64,000 bases of DNA, from assembly GCF_018812025.1 (NCBI RefSeq), contig NC_063053.1:13062623-13126622 (forward strand), in the 5' to 3' direction. Of this stretch, positions 49,945 to 60,249 are shown one piece after another. This stretch comes from Megalobrama amblycephala (Eukaryota; Chordata; Actinopteri; Cypriniformes; Xenocyprididae). The position numbers and the translations under genes are program-made. Numbering within the stretch: position 1 is the first letter of the stretch; every line of letters starts with the position of its first letter. Below the pieces are notes generated by a model. That model saw only the letters and a program-made list of their open reading frames with translations. It was not told the DNA's origin and made no database searches.

Positions 49945-51346
49945 CTGAAATATTAACAAATGAAATGTGATTAAATACCAATAATGAAATGCTATATGAA
50001 TTATTAAATCAGTTTTTCTTAAGTGCACTCTTAATATCATTATAAAACTACAAAGCTGCAAACTGTCCATCATGTTTGTTAGTATCTGGGTCATTGATTC
50101 ATGGGACTGGTTTACATTTCCGGAACCAGTTTCTGGTTGATTAGCTTCATTGGTCAGTTGAGCTGAGAAATTCCCCCCACAGCACACACACACACAAACA
50201 TAAAGCATCAGATGACCTCACACTCCATAAACTTTAATGGACACACTTCAGAGAGGCATTTGAAGACTTTACAGTGACCCTATCTGATAACAGAACCCAG
50301 AAAAGCAACTCCTTGGCTTAGTATTATTGCTAGCTAAGTATTAAAAATAAACAATGTCAGAAAAAATGATGTGTATAACTTAAAAGTGCAATTTGAAGCT
50401 AAATATGGTCACAGCTTTATATGATTATAGTGCATAAGCTCCACGCACCCTGTAAATGTTGATAGATCCCCCAGTAGATGCGCAGGCAGTTCTTTTCTTT
50501 CTTCATGCCTCTTTTACAGCGGCAGTTGTACAAAGGGCTCTGCTTTAAAGCGTCCAAGGCAAGCCGACATTCATCCTTTGCCTCCATTCCAGTCACCATA
50601 CTGAAGTTGGTCTCTCTCCCCGCCAAGCACTGCCTCATAGTTCGATACTTTGTACTGCATCCCGGCTCCTTCAAACACAGCTCGTTCGCCTTTACACAGT
50701 CCAGCCGGTTTGAACTAAAGTAAGACTCCTCGGCAGATAACAGCACATCTATGGAGGACGACAATAGAAATAATCATATCACGGTCAGGGTCGCGTTTTA
50801 TGTAAATGCTCCAAGAACTACTCAGACTTTTACAAGCAAAATCGACAACAACAGTTAAATGCATATTTAATTCGTATAAATGTGAATTATTTTATTTTTG
50901 TTGCATTGTTTAGTGTATGGAAACACTTGAAAATGTTGGAAAAATTAACACAAGTTAATTTTGTTGAAGAATATAAAGGGATTTAATAAACTTTAAGTGC
51001 TTTAGAGATTAACTATTGTTAACACAAGAATATTTAATGAGAATTAAGTGGAAAATATGACAGAGCTGATTCTCAATAGCTAAAATATGCCCTAGATATA
51101 AGATATGTTGTAACATCCTAAGTGCATATAGACTAGAATATAGTTATATATTTGACAGAATCAAAAAGACCAAAATGTAAAACTCTTTTTGGCGGTATTT
51201 TAATGACATTTGAGTTTTAAACTTAAATACAATAGCCTACTGCGCGTCTATTGCTATGTAATTCACCAATCAATCACTGAATATGTAAAACCGCATTCTA
51301 ACTCACCCAACAGTGGTAAAATGATGTAAATCGCGGCGAAGATCAT
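49861..51346 (-). CDS. gfra1: gfra1, GDNF family receptor alpha-1, coding exons 1-3 (5' part of gene)
   Basis: Minus-strand split gene. Three exons join in phase: 51,346-51,307, 50,748-50,449 and 49,944-49,861, together 424 coding bases (about 141 residues). Every junction has GT/AG ends. GFRA1 is a GPI-anchored, cysteine-rich receptor that binds GDNF at the cell surface and presents it to the RET tyrosine kinase. The sequence shows a hydrophobic leader (MIFAAIYIILPLL), then the N-terminal cysteine-rich domain with eight cysteines, including RLDCVKANELC, CSTKYRTMRQC, KDECRLALDAL and NCRCKRGMKKEKNC, and the linker NDLLEDSPYEPVNSRLSDIF. These strings are characteristic of GFRA1 rather than GFRA2-4, as I know the family. 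The later exons (second and third cysteine-rich domains, GPI signal) were not found to the left, so the next intron should exceed 49.8 kb. Teleosts may carry a and b copies; I cannot tell which this is. Confidence 0.93.
49945..50448 (-). other. gfra1: gfra1 intron 2
   Basis: 504-base intron bounded by GTGCGT and TTTCAG on the minus strand. It holds a short CA run near 50,183-50,195 and no other recognised feature. Confidence 0.88.
50449..50748 (-). CDS. gfra1: gfra1 coding exon 2 (first cysteine-rich domain)
   Basis: This 300-base exon follows the acceptor CCTCCATAG and ends at the donor GTGCGT. It encodes the first GDNF-receptor cysteine-rich domain, with eight cysteines and the basic loop CKRGMKKEKNC followed by LRIYWGIYQHLQ. 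It ends in phase 1 and joins exon 3 to make LQGNDLLE. The open frame continues past both splice sites for a few codons, so the naive ORF from 50,764 to 50,417 overstates the exon. Confidence 0.93.
50749..51306 (-). other. gfra1: gfra1 intron 1
   Basis: 558-base AT-rich intron, donor GTGAGT and acceptor CCATAG on the minus strand. It is unusually short for a first intron after a signal-peptide exon. Nothing else is recognised in it. Confidence 0.85.
51307..51346 (-). CDS. gfra1: gfra1 coding exon 1 (start codon and signal peptide)
   Basis: The ATG is at 51,346-51,344 with G at -3. Thirteen codons of hydrophobic leader are followed by one base of a split codon and the donor GTGAGT (51,306-51,301 read on the minus strand). 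The split codon completes as Asp with the first two bases of exon 2, giving LPLLDVLLSAE, the usual fish GFRA1 N-terminus. The exon is too short to be found by ORF length and was placed by splice phase and family similarity. Confidence 0.88.
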
Positions 51347-52329
51347 TGCGCTTTTTATCCGTGGGTAAGTTCGTTCAAACACTCAATATATTGTTTTGAC
51401 GATGAAAAGAGTAATCCTTCTCATTCAGGTCCATTGAAACATCGTTGGTCACAATGTACATCCAGAGTACCTAAGAAAAATGTTCCGTAACCTGGTCCAA
51501 AACAGTCACTAATCGATATGTGATGGTTTCTTGGATTAAGACTCATATACGATGTAACAACCAAGCAGAAAATGAGTCGCGAGGCAGTAGAATAAAACTC
51601 CAGCTCTCAAGATATGCTCGTGCGACTGAGCGCGCGACAGCACTGTGGCATTCAGCTGCGCTGTAACCCAAACCAAAAACCACACGCGACTCAGTGCACT
51701 CTCAGCGTTTCTGCGTGAAACACGGCAACAGGACAAAGACGTCCTGCTTTGCCACTACAAAACTTATGTTTACTGCTCTGTTACTATATAACAGTATGTA
51801 AGGATATACGTAATGCACGTTTCTTTCTTTCTTTTCACGTCAATTGTTGAGTTGGTCTTATCAGTTATTCACGTTAGTTTCTCTTTCTTTCCTCGTCAAT
51901 TGGTAATCTGAGTATGTCTTAGAAACTGCACAGCAGACGCTGAAATAGCTTTTGTTTGCCTAACTTGTAGATGTTAGCTGCTGGACAATCTGTCTGAATG
52001 GAATTGGGAAGATTACGTCCATAACTAGTGAAATCAAGTAAATGATTTACGAGTATTAAACTGTTCCGTGTATCAAAGTCTATCTCAGTACGTGTAAATA
52101 CTTATCTAAGGGAACATGCTATAAAATATTTTTAAGTTAAGTTTTTTTTTTTTTTTTTGTACTTTAAAGAATTACAATATATTGAACAGTTATGATATGG
52201 CTTTCCTTGTGGATAAAAATACTTGACAAGTTTTGTTGCGATCTCGTTCGAGGTAATGCTTACTGAACTGAAGACTGGTGGAGGTCGCCATCTGTTGGTA
52301 CGTATATGCAACTAACTCATTAGTGGGTT
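51347..52329. promoter_or_regulatory. gfra1 5' flank: presumed 5'UTR and promoter region
   Basis: The sequence upstream of the gfra1 ATG (to the right on this strand). Bases about 51,590-51,720 are relatively CpG-rich (GAGCGCGCGACAG, CACACGCGACTC) against an AT-rich background, so they are the likeliest site of the transcription start. No TATA box or initiator can be fixed by eye, so this is a positional inference. A poly-T run lies at 52,143-52,159. Confidence 0.4.
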
Positions 52330-52332
52330 GCA

Positions 52333-52989
52333 TGAGTTCATGAGTTAGTGACTGGGGCTGCATGAGTGCTGCTGGTACTGAGGAGCTGCGCTTTATTGAA
52401 GGAAACATGGATTCCAACATGTACTGTGACATTCTGAAGCAGAACATGATGCCATCCCTTCAGAAATGGCAGTTTTCCAACATGATAACGACCCCAAACA
52501 CACCACCAAGATGACAACTGCCTTGCTGAGGAAGCTTAAGGTGAAGGTAATGGAGTGGCCAAGTATGTCTCCAGACCATCCTGGATGGTCAGGGCATCCT
52601 CAAGTGGAAGGTGGAGAAGTGTTATGTGTCAAACATCCATCAGCTCCGTGATGTCATTATGGAGTGGAAGAGGATCCCTGCAAAAACAACCTGTGCGGCT
52701 CTGGTGAATTCCATGCCCAGGAGGATTAAGGCAGTGCTAAATAACAGTGGTGCTCTCACACACACACACAAAAAAAAAATTGACACTTTGGACACAGTTT
52801 TGACATGTACTCACTTTTGTTGCCAGTTATTTAGACAGTAATGGCTGTATGTTGAGTTATTTTAAGAGGACAGTAAATCTGTACTGCTATACAAGCTGCA
52901 CATTGACTACTCTAAAGTATGTCCAATTTTCATTTCTATAGTATTGTCCCTTGAGAACATATAATGAAATGGTTGCTGAAATGTGAGGG

Positions 52990-52992
<3 letters not shown>
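52333..52992 (+). pseudogene. Tc1-type transposon 3' half with broken transposase
   Basis: Carries [19 protein letters not shown] then [15 protein letters not shown], and, in another frame, [20 protein letters not shown] and MPRRIKAVLNNSGA, the C-terminal half of a Tc1 transposase of a different lineage from the one at 28,232. The catalytic-glutamate segment after SPD is replaced by about 15 unrelated bases. The right inverted repeat follows (ACTCACTTTTGTTGCCAG onward to GTGAGGGGTG). The 5' half is missing. Confidence 0.8.

Positions 52993-53044
<52 letters not shown>
52993..53044. repeat. (AT)n microsatellite at the Tc1 right end
   Basis: About 50 bases of TA directly at the TA insertion site. 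Confidence 0.95.
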
Positions 53045-53048
<4 letters not shown>

Positions 53049-54611
53049 GATAAAATAAAATAAACTATAGTAAAAATGTTGATACATTGAAGTGATAATT
53101 ATTAAGCTCATTTATTTATTAACTAACTGTAGTAGTTCTCCAGATGTAGAATTGATTACTGTGGAATTTCTTTGTAACACCCTAATTAAATAATTAAAGG
53201 ATTATAAGAAATAAGAACAGTAAACAAAGTTGTAGGTCTAATTGTAGCCTAGTTGTGAAGTAATCCATTTAAACTCTTTACAAATGATATTTAAAAATAT
53301 GCACATCATCACTCTTATTTGTATGTCTAAAATGTCAAAAATGCAAAACGTTTCTTGTCTCATCACATTCAGTTATGAATGACATGGATCATGGAAATTA
53401 TAGCATATTTTCAATTAAAAATGGCAAAATTCCATTTAAAAAAGTTGAATAGTTCACATCACTGTATATTACTGTGGGTCGTTGAACATAGCAAGCTACT
53501 TACTTCTTACCACACACTCTTTCATTGTAAAAACTAAAGTGTTGCATTGGAATTTGCACTCAGTAAGCCCCGCCTTCTTTGATTTGATTGGCCATCTTAA
53601 TCATTTTGACAGTGACGAGTGCTGTTAGACCGCTAAGGCAGACCAGCCTAAAAATTTAACTTTTTAAACTTTGTCATCCTAACAACAAACAGAACGGTGC
53701 GTAATGGAGAGCAGCAGAGCAGCATTAATTAAGGATATCAAATATTTGGGGGGTGGGGGACTTGTCCCCCTCAATGTCTATGGTGGTTATGGCCCTGAGT
53801 TCAACTAGCCTAGAGTTAAACATGAGTAACTGTCTCTGAAGAGTGAAAAAGCACACAAAAGTTGGCAATTCAAACGTTTTAGATCTACTGACAATTGTTA
53901 AGGTGAAAACTGAAAGTTTGTTTGCCAAGGTTGAACACTGAAGTGAAAAATTGTTTGGGTAAACTGTTGTCCATGTAAAGTGTCAGATATTTCTCCAAAT
54001 TAAGAAATATGATGTGGAGTCCCATTCAACAATGACTAAAGTCACCAAGCTGCTAATGGCTAGGAGGTATTCCTACTAATATTTATATGTATCTATGTAC
54101 TGTATGAATGCGTGTGTATGTGTGTTTTAACAGATTTACTTTTTTTTTTTTTTTTGATTTTTTTTTAGATAATTTGTTTAAATCATTTTAAGACATTACT
54201 CCGCAGTTGAGAATCACTGGAATATCCTTTTCTGAGGACACAGGCTGGTGGATTACATTCTACTTATTCTGTCTTGTTAATGCATTTTACAATTAAATGG
54301 CTTAATAGTTAACTTGGTTAAACATAGATCAATTTTTCCTTATCAATGAGATGAATTTTTACACAAGGAAAAAAAATCAAAACTGTTTGACATTTATCCT
54401 TATGTCCATAGTTCATTAAGGATCAATTATTTTGACCAAATCTATTGACAGCTGTTCAATCAAGAGTCATGCTTCTTGTCTGAGTTAAATGCATTTCTCA
54501 ATTAACCTGAGCTCATTTCATTTTAATAAACTTAAGTGGAGAACTGGGTTTCTACAGGCCATCTGTGACAAGCAGGGTTCAAAATCATTTGAAATATTCC
54601 CCTCACCTCAT
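53045..54611. other. gfra1-ccdc172 intergenic; no gene seen
   Basis: Bases about 53,560-53,800 contain a repeat-like GACTTGTCCCCCTCAATGTC segment with a GGGGGGTGGGGG run (53,748-53,759). Poly-T at 54,140-54,156. Confidence 0.35.
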
Positions 54612-54614
54612 TGT

Positions 54615-54657
<43 letters not shown>
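54612..54657. repeat. (CT)n microsatellite
   Basis: About 20 TC units. Confidence 0.95.
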
Positions 54658-54661
<4 letters not shown>

Positions 54662-55600
54662 GGGAATTATCTGAATTGTAATAACTAAATCGATTTGTAC
54701 CAGGCCTGGCTCCAGCTCTAAGATTTAAGGTGGGTCAGACAGTTGGGGTGGGGGTGTTGGTTGGTTGCCTGGGTGGACCAAGACCTGTTTTGCACTGTAT
54801 CATAGAGTAAATTAAACAGCCAAACTTTTAGACCATCTCTGTCCTGATTTAAGAGTTTGGTTCTTGAAGAAAAAGTCTGAAAAACATAAAAACTTAAATC
54901 AAAATGGACTATTCATTTTGCAAATGAATGTCAAAATGATATAGTCACGGTCACATAAACTAGAACACTTTAATGTGCTGCGTGGCACCAGATCAAAACC
55001 ATCCTTTCCAGCAGTGTCTGGGAAACTGGAGAAAGTAAAGAATGACATGACAAATACTGCAGGACCAAATGGCACCAAATTAAACTTATTGATTGCTGAC
55101 TGTGCTTACAAACGCCAAACAATACAGAGACTGGCAGTTTAAATTGCACTTCAAAGTAGGCCAGTGATGAATGAAATGGTTGGTTGAGGAGGCAAACCGA
55201 CTGAGCTATCCCATGGGCTCACATTTCTCACATGTGGTGCATCTAGGTACACCTCTACCAGTGTATCATCAGTTTGTAAGGCTACTGCAAATCTATTTAT
55301 CTGCCTGGAGGTTGATGCCCTTGTTGTATCCACTCTACATGCCATCAGTGTGGTAATGGCAGTGCAACTCCTGAAAAATTTGATCTGAGGCAATAATGAG
55401 AATAAAGTCACCCGACTCCAGGAAGTACCAAGACAGATTCTTCCTTTTTGCCATCTTCACTCTGCAAAGGCAGCACAGAAACTGCATATTATGTGACATA
55501 TATGAAAAGATGCATTTAAACAAACTGTTCAATCCTGCACACAGAAATAACATTATGCTAGGGGGGAAAAATGATTAAAAACATATATATGATTAAAAAC

Positions 55601-55601
<1 letters not shown>
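54658..55601. other. gfra1-ccdc172 intergenic; no gene seen
   Basis: Unique-looking. Short frames at 55,151-55,578 on both strands have no family resemblance. Confidence 0.3.

Positions 55602-55643
<42 letters not shown>
55602..55643. repeat. (GATA)n microsatellite
   Basis: About ten GATA units. Confidence 0.95.
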
Positions 55644-55644
<1 letters not shown>

Positions 55645-56208
55645 TTCTTCTTCTCAATAACATTTCGAATAAAACGCCAACAATAAAAAGAACTAGCTAG
55701 GTTAGTTGATAACCTCATATGTCCATAGATATCGCCGTCAGGTTCTTAGACAGGCAGATGTGATGAGATGTAAATTTCTGATGACGCAGGAGTTGCAACT
55801 ACGGCAGCTGAGAAGGCCATTCTTTGTGTTCTTTTTGAAGAATTTTCGGAATTTTAAAGTCACCACCCACACCATTGCACACCGTTTCCAGGAAACATGT
55901 CGTTCAACCCGGAAACCGTAGCAAAACGTTGCGCACCGGTTTGAGCTTGAACCATAGGCTTGAACGAACGTGCCCCCGTTTTCCTGTTTGTTCACGTGAC
56001 GTTCGTCTAGTAAAATTCCATTAATTAACTTACAAAAGATTTTAAGTTGAAAGACTGAAATAGTATTTTCTTGTAAAAATGTACTCCAGTGCTCTTTGTT
56101 TTATTTACAACTTTTAAAAAATCACAGACAGGCCTAGATAGTTTTAGACAAGGGTGATTTACGTCGTTGCTGCGTATGCATTTGCGTAGTTACATGTGTC
56201 AGGAGGAT
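55644..56208. other. ccdc172 upstream region
   Basis: Bases 55,780-56,000 are CpG-containing, with ACCGTTTCCAGG / GGAAACCGTAGC inverted pieces and a CACGTGAC box. Possibly a small repeat or distal promoter; undecided. Confidence 0.35.
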
Positions 56209-56229
56209 TGCGCATGCGCACATCACGTG
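56209..56229 (+). promoter_or_regulatory. NRF1 palindrome and E-box upstream of ccdc172
   Basis: TGCGCATGCGCA at 56,209-56,220 is the palindromic NRF1 consensus. CACGTG lies 4 bases further on at 56,224-56,229. They sit about 130-150 bases before the ccdc172 ATG, with no TATA box, a typical layout for a ubiquitous or germ-cell vertebrate promoter. A second CACGTGAC lies at 55,993-56,000. Motifs are seen directly; promoter use is inferred. Confidence 0.65.
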
Positions 56230-56356
56230 AAGACTCGGGTTATTCTCGAAACGCTTCAGAAACAAACTGTTAACCAAGCTTTCCTCTTAATATGATTGCT
56301 ACTAAGCTAATTTGGCCAGTTTCCTTCTTTCTGGTATTTGGTATTTAATGGTAAAA

Positions 56357-56435
56357 ATGAGTCTAGAATCTCTTTTCGAGCAAATCCTGTTGACAGAGCA
56401 GCAGGTGTCGGAAAATATCAAGCAGCTTCATGAAG
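56357..56435 (+). CDS. ccdc172: ccdc172 coding exon 1
   Basis: ATG with A at -3. It encodes 26 residues ending IKQLHE plus one base, then the donor GTAATG. The G completes a valine codon with exon 2. Confidence 0.87.
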
Positions 56436-56515
56436 GTAATGAGCAGATTAGTTAACGGTTAATTTAATGAGATGAGTTCGCGAGTGTTTTTGAACAAACT
56501 AAATCCAACACACAA

Positions 56516-56580
<65 letters not shown>

Positions 56581-58476
56581 TATTTTTTTTTTTTTTTTTT
56601 TTTTTTTCATAAAATATTTTATAAGCTTGTAAACGTATACAACGTTTTGTACAGTAATAAAAAGTTAATAATGTTCGTTTTTTTTTTCTTTTTTTCTTGC
56701 TCATTCAGTTAAAGCTGCAATCAAGAGTGTACAGGACAAAATAAACTCCTCATGTGAGAAACTGGAGAAAGCACATCGTGAACTTGACGAGAAGGTTTGG
56801 ACTATTATTACCCAGTGTTTTTTTTTTTTTTTAAACACTGGCAGATAAGAAAAGATTAATTTCCGTTTCATTTTTTTTCTTAAGTGTTATGTGAATATAT
56901 AGGCCTAGTTCAGATAGAAATATTGCCACACAGCAGAGAATGTCCACTGTCACTCACTTTATCTATGCAGAAAGCTGATATGCAGTATTAATATCCTTTG
57001 GCCCTGTGAAAAGACATTCTGTTTCATGATTAAAACACTTCATCTAATGGACAGGATACATTAAAATGGAGTGGATCAATTCAAAGCGGCACTGCAAAAT
57101 CAATCTCGTTTCTTTCAGATTACATTAGTATTATTCTTGAAAAACCTTTAAAAATACAATTATCCTTGCAAACATATGGCACAGTTTGTTTGATTCCAAT
57201 GTCAGACATAGTAAGTCAATGAGCAATTGAATCATTTGACTAAAGAGGTCACTCATTTCATGAATACTGAGGTCAATACAGAGGTGGTCTATAGGATTCT
57301 TAATGCAGATGACTCCAGATGTCACCTATTCACATAAAGTCATTTAAAATATATATTTAACATTTTATTTAGCATTTTCACAGTTTGTAAATGAATCCAT
57401 TCTGTGTTGTGGCAAGTTTAGAACATTTAATACCGACTCCTGGAATGACCTCAGTGGTCCACCTGAGGTAGTGAATGTCATGAAAGACGTGTCTAATTTT
57501 CTGCATAATATTATGTTTGGTCAGACCAACGTGTCCTGTGTAATTATGAAGCATAATTTGCTTGCATTCTTTGAAGCCAGGTAGAGAGTAATTACCTGAA
57601 GGATCCTTGATGTCTTTCACAGTTGACTGAGCCGGTAAAAGGAGAGAAGCAGGGACTTGAATTCAAAAGGCAATGCAATGCCAATTACAGAATGACCTAC
57701 AAACAAAATGACATAAGCTTACCTTAACAAACAGCATTGAAGCCACTGATCCGTCAGATGTGCAACATGCTGTGCTGCCGCAATGTCTTTGTGCAGCCAG
57801 TTATAAAACTTCACTGCTGTGAATACAGAGTTCATTTGAGGGACGCTTTTGTCTGAATAAGACACCGGTCAAACTCATGAATACGTTTTTTGACCATAGG
57901 CTCAGCTCCTGTCAGAAAACAAACTGCAGCTTGTTTTGATGACAAAGCGACGGGATCAACTGGAAAGGCAGAGAGAGGAACTCCTGGAGCTGCAGAGAGA
58001 TCTCAAAGAAACCCTGGTACATACTGCCACATTGAAGACTATTGAAGTTTTTTGTATTCCATCTTTTTGGAAAGGCTATTGTCTCTTCATCACACACCCC
58101 ATTAAAACACAACAAAGTTAAGCCTGAAACAATATTATTACAATTATGAAGCTAGTTACAATCATGTGGTCTGATAAAGAAAGACATCATTGGCCATTGA
58201 AAATTTCAGAGCCATGCATTATTCGTCATCTAATACAATGCACATGCTGAAGTGCTTTTGTACTCTGTTTGTAATCTGCATAATAGCCTTTTGATTGTTT
58301 TGAAATTCAGGACAGGCTGAAAAGAGAATACTGTGAAGAAAGAGAGAAATTCTTGAAGGAGATGATAACTTTCAACAATAAATTCAGCCTAATCAGCAAC
58401 AGAAACGCTGTTTTTCACACCCAAACCCGCTCTAAGATCCAGAGTCTGGAGTTGGAAGCTGAAACTCTACACAAAG
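56357..58476 (+). CDS. ccdc172: ccdc172, coiled-coil domain-containing protein 172, coding exons 1-4 (5' part)
   Basis: Plus-strand split gene with exons 56,357-56,435, 56,709-56,794, 57,900-58,016 and 58,311-58,476. All introns have GT/AG ends and the phases agree (1, 0, 0, 1), giving 149 codons. The protein starts MSLESLFEQILLTEQQVSE, matching the CCDC172 family start, and is almost all charged heptad-like helix (DQLERQREELLELQRDLKE; EREKFLKEMITFNNKFSLI), as expected for a coiled coil. The human protein is about 258 residues, so the C-terminal 40 percent is missing. No further exon was seen before 64,000, and an EnSpm-like element begins 1.3 kb after exon 4. The molecular function of CCDC172 is poorly known (testis-linked reports in mammals). 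The divergent neighbour gfra1 supports the call through synteny. An in-frame ATG three codons upstream (56,348) could add MVK; I chose the family start. Confidence 0.87.
56519..56607. repeat. (AT)n followed by poly-T in ccdc172 intron 1
   Basis: About 54 bases of AT, then about 35 T with two A breaks. Confidence 0.95.
56709..56794 (+). CDS. ccdc172: ccdc172 coding exon 2
   Basis: Preceded by a T-rich tract and CTCATTCAG. It encodes KAAIKSVQDKINSSCEKLEK then AHRELDEK and ends at donor GTTTGG in phase 0. The heptad pattern continues from exon 1. Confidence 0.86.
57900..58016 (+). CDS. ccdc172: ccdc172 coding exon 3
   Basis: Acceptor TTGACCATAG, 39 codons (AQLLSENKLQLVLMTKRRDQ and onward to LKETL), donor GTACAT. 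It aligns in position with the human segment that ends in EMKKQ, from memory of the family. Confidence 0.86.
58311..58476 (+). CDS. ccdc172: ccdc172 coding exon 4
   Basis: Acceptor TGAAATTCAG, 55 codons plus one base, donor GTAGGT. It includes EKFLKEMITFNNKF, the best conserved block of the family, and ends ETLHK. It is the last exon found in the window. Confidence 0.86.
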
Positions 58477-58587
58477 GTAGGTGTTTTATTGTTGAAAATC
58501 AGACAAAAGTATTTTATTCACTGCACATCAATGCATTACAAACAAACTACTGTGCATAAGTCAAATCCAATCTAAATCAATCCAATA

Positions 58588-59357
58588 ATGTTCGGTAAGA
58601 TTTTAGAAAATCTCTTATGCTCACTAAGGTGACATTCATTTGATAAAAACAGTAAAAACAGTTATGTTGTGAAATATTATCACTTAAACAATTGTTTTTA
58701 TTTCAATGTATTTTAAAATGTAAATTGGTGCTTTGCTGGCAAAGCTGAATTTTCAGCAGCCATTACTCCAGTCGTCTGTGTCACATGATCCATCAGAAAT
58801 CATTCTAATGAACGCTTTTCACGGACTGTGATGATCCATGATCCATCAACATTGCAAATCTAGCAAATTGACTGCTGAAATCAATTTCTATATTTTTCTC
58901 TTTTGGAAAGTTGTTGAAAAGCTATCACAGATTTTTTTTCTTTTGCGTTTAGAGCAAATGCAAATACGAGCATTTTTGCTGTCATGTCCCATTCACCACC
59001 ATAGAGGTTTACCCAAATGTGATGACTTCTGCTTCTGAAAAACCCAGAAATGTGAAAAGGGTCCATATGCTGATTTGGTGTTCAAGAAACATTTCTTATT
59101 ATCAGTGTTGAAAAAGTGCTGCTTAATATTTTTGCAGAAATAGTGATAATTTTTTTTTTTTCTTTGATGATTACAGAGTTCAAAAGAATAGCATTAATTT
59201 GAAATAGAAACGTTTTGTAACAATATATATATGTTTTTAGTGTCAGTTTTGATCAATTTAATGTGTCCTCCTTGCTGAATTAAAGTATTAATTTCTTTCA
59301 ATCTTCAAAAAAAAAAAAAAAAAAAAATCTTGCTGACCTCAATCTTTTGAACAGTAG
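58588..59357 (+). repeat. Cyprinid GTCAGTAAGATTTT-type interspersed repeat, interrupted by a MITE
   Basis: This repeat recurs at 2,507, 21,088 and 37,243. It runs from GGTAAGATTTT through the marker phrases CATTACTCCAGTC, CACATGATCC and GATCAATTTAATG to the inverted end TCTTGCTGACCTCAATCTTTTGAA. The termini are inverted (TTCAAAAGTTTGGGGTCAGTAAGA type), indicating a non-autonomous DNA transposon. It lies in the ccdc172 intron after exon 4 and is split by the insert at 58,810-59,064. Confidence 0.7.
58810..59064 (-). mobile_element. 255-bp MITE with 13-bp TIRs nested in the preceding repeat
   Basis: The left end GAACGCTTTTCAC matches the inverted right end GGACCCTTTTCAC at 11 of 13 positions. 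The dinucleotide AT is duplicated on each side (58,808-58,809 and 59,065-59,066), and removing the insert restores the consensus CTAATATGCTG of the host repeat. The minus strand has a 61-codon frame of no recognised function. Confidence 0.7.
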
Positions 59358-59448
59358 TGTTCCTTGTGCCAGAGTCCACAGTCTCAGTCTGAAGCCAATT
59401 TTATTGGTCTGTGCTGGTTTTATTTCCTTGAGCATTTGAAAAAAATTC

Positions 59449-59809
59449 TTAAAGTCATCATGAAATCAAAATCAAACTTATTTTTGGCTTTTAGTATGGA
59501 TATGTTAGCCTTAAGATTATCTATAAGCTAGTGTGCTCCAAAACAATGACAAAATTGGCATTTAGAAGATATAAGCATTCAAAACTTAGTCTCATCACTT
59601 TCGCCAATATGGATCAACAGTTTTAATGACATCACCCTGCACTTCAGCTTCAGCCCTGCACATCAGATTTTCTCACCAATCAAATGCTTTCTAGAATCTA
59701 AAGCATCCCGCCCCATACGTTATAAATAAACGCTGAAGTTGCAGCTAAAATCGGTCACTTGTTCACACATTTTCTATTTTCTAAATGGTAAATGGCACAT
59801 AGTGCACTA
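59449..59809 (+). repeat. TTAA-ended interspersed repeat fragment (TTAAAGTCATCATGAAATC type)
   Basis: Starts at a TTAA with the AAAGTCATCATGAAATC end typical of cyprinid palindromic MITEs and is cut by the EnSpm-like element. The right terminus is not seen. Confidence 0.4.
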
Positions 59810-60012
59810 CACTGAAAAAAGTGATTTTGGAGAGTGGTAAATATAATCTGTGGAAACCATATAAAATGTACATGATTATTGCAGCCAGCCAACGAATTCT
59901 AAAGTAATGGGTAAATTCTACATATGCTACCCATTCGTCAACAGTAAGAACCATCACATAGAAAAATGCAGTAAAATATACCCCCAAACTGTGAGTTTTT
60001 TTTGCTTTAAAT

Positions 60013-60097
60013 TGCGCATGCGTCAGCCCGCGTTTTTGAGTGAGTGTGGACGACGCTGGATCCTCTCTCTGGCTGCCATCGAACAGCAGAAGTGAAG
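60013..60097 (+). promoter_or_regulatory. Candidate promoter and first non-coding exon of the EnSpm-like element
   Basis: TGCGCATGCGTCA at 60,013-60,025 combines an NRF1-like core with a CRE-like end. It is followed by CpG-rich sequence ending GCAGAAGTGAAG and then a good donor, GTAAGC, at 60,098. Together these look like a TATA-less promoter and untranslated first exon for the transposase gene. Inference from motifs only. Confidence 0.4.
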
Positions 60098-60121
60098 GTA
60101 AGCTATTTACATAGGAGTGCT

Positions 60122-60156
60122 GTATATATATATATATAATATATATATATATATTT
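60122..60156. repeat. (AT)n microsatellite
   Basis: Alternating TA with one AATA break. Confidence 0.85.
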
Positions 60157-60249
60157 AATTATGAGATATTACACTTCACTTGTATTCGGCTTTCGTTTGT
60201 TTAACATGCCATTACTTGAAATTAAAGTTTGAATCTGTCGCTGGCGTCA

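Larger units (their letters stand above)
56436..58310 (+). other. ccdc172: ccdc172 introns 1-3
   Basis: Intron 1 (56,436-56,708) contains an (AT)n run at 56,519-56,572 followed by a long poly-T. Intron 2 (56,795-57,899) and intron 3 (58,017-58,310) hold no repeat that I recognise beyond short T tracts. Confidence 0.7.

Noticed and set aside
49906..50208. 100-codon minus-strand frame overlapping gfra1 exon 3
   Set aside because: Mostly intron 2 read in another frame; splice sites define the true exon.
50478..50723. 81-codon plus-strand frame opposite gfra1 exon 2
   Set aside because: Antisense shadow of the conserved exon.
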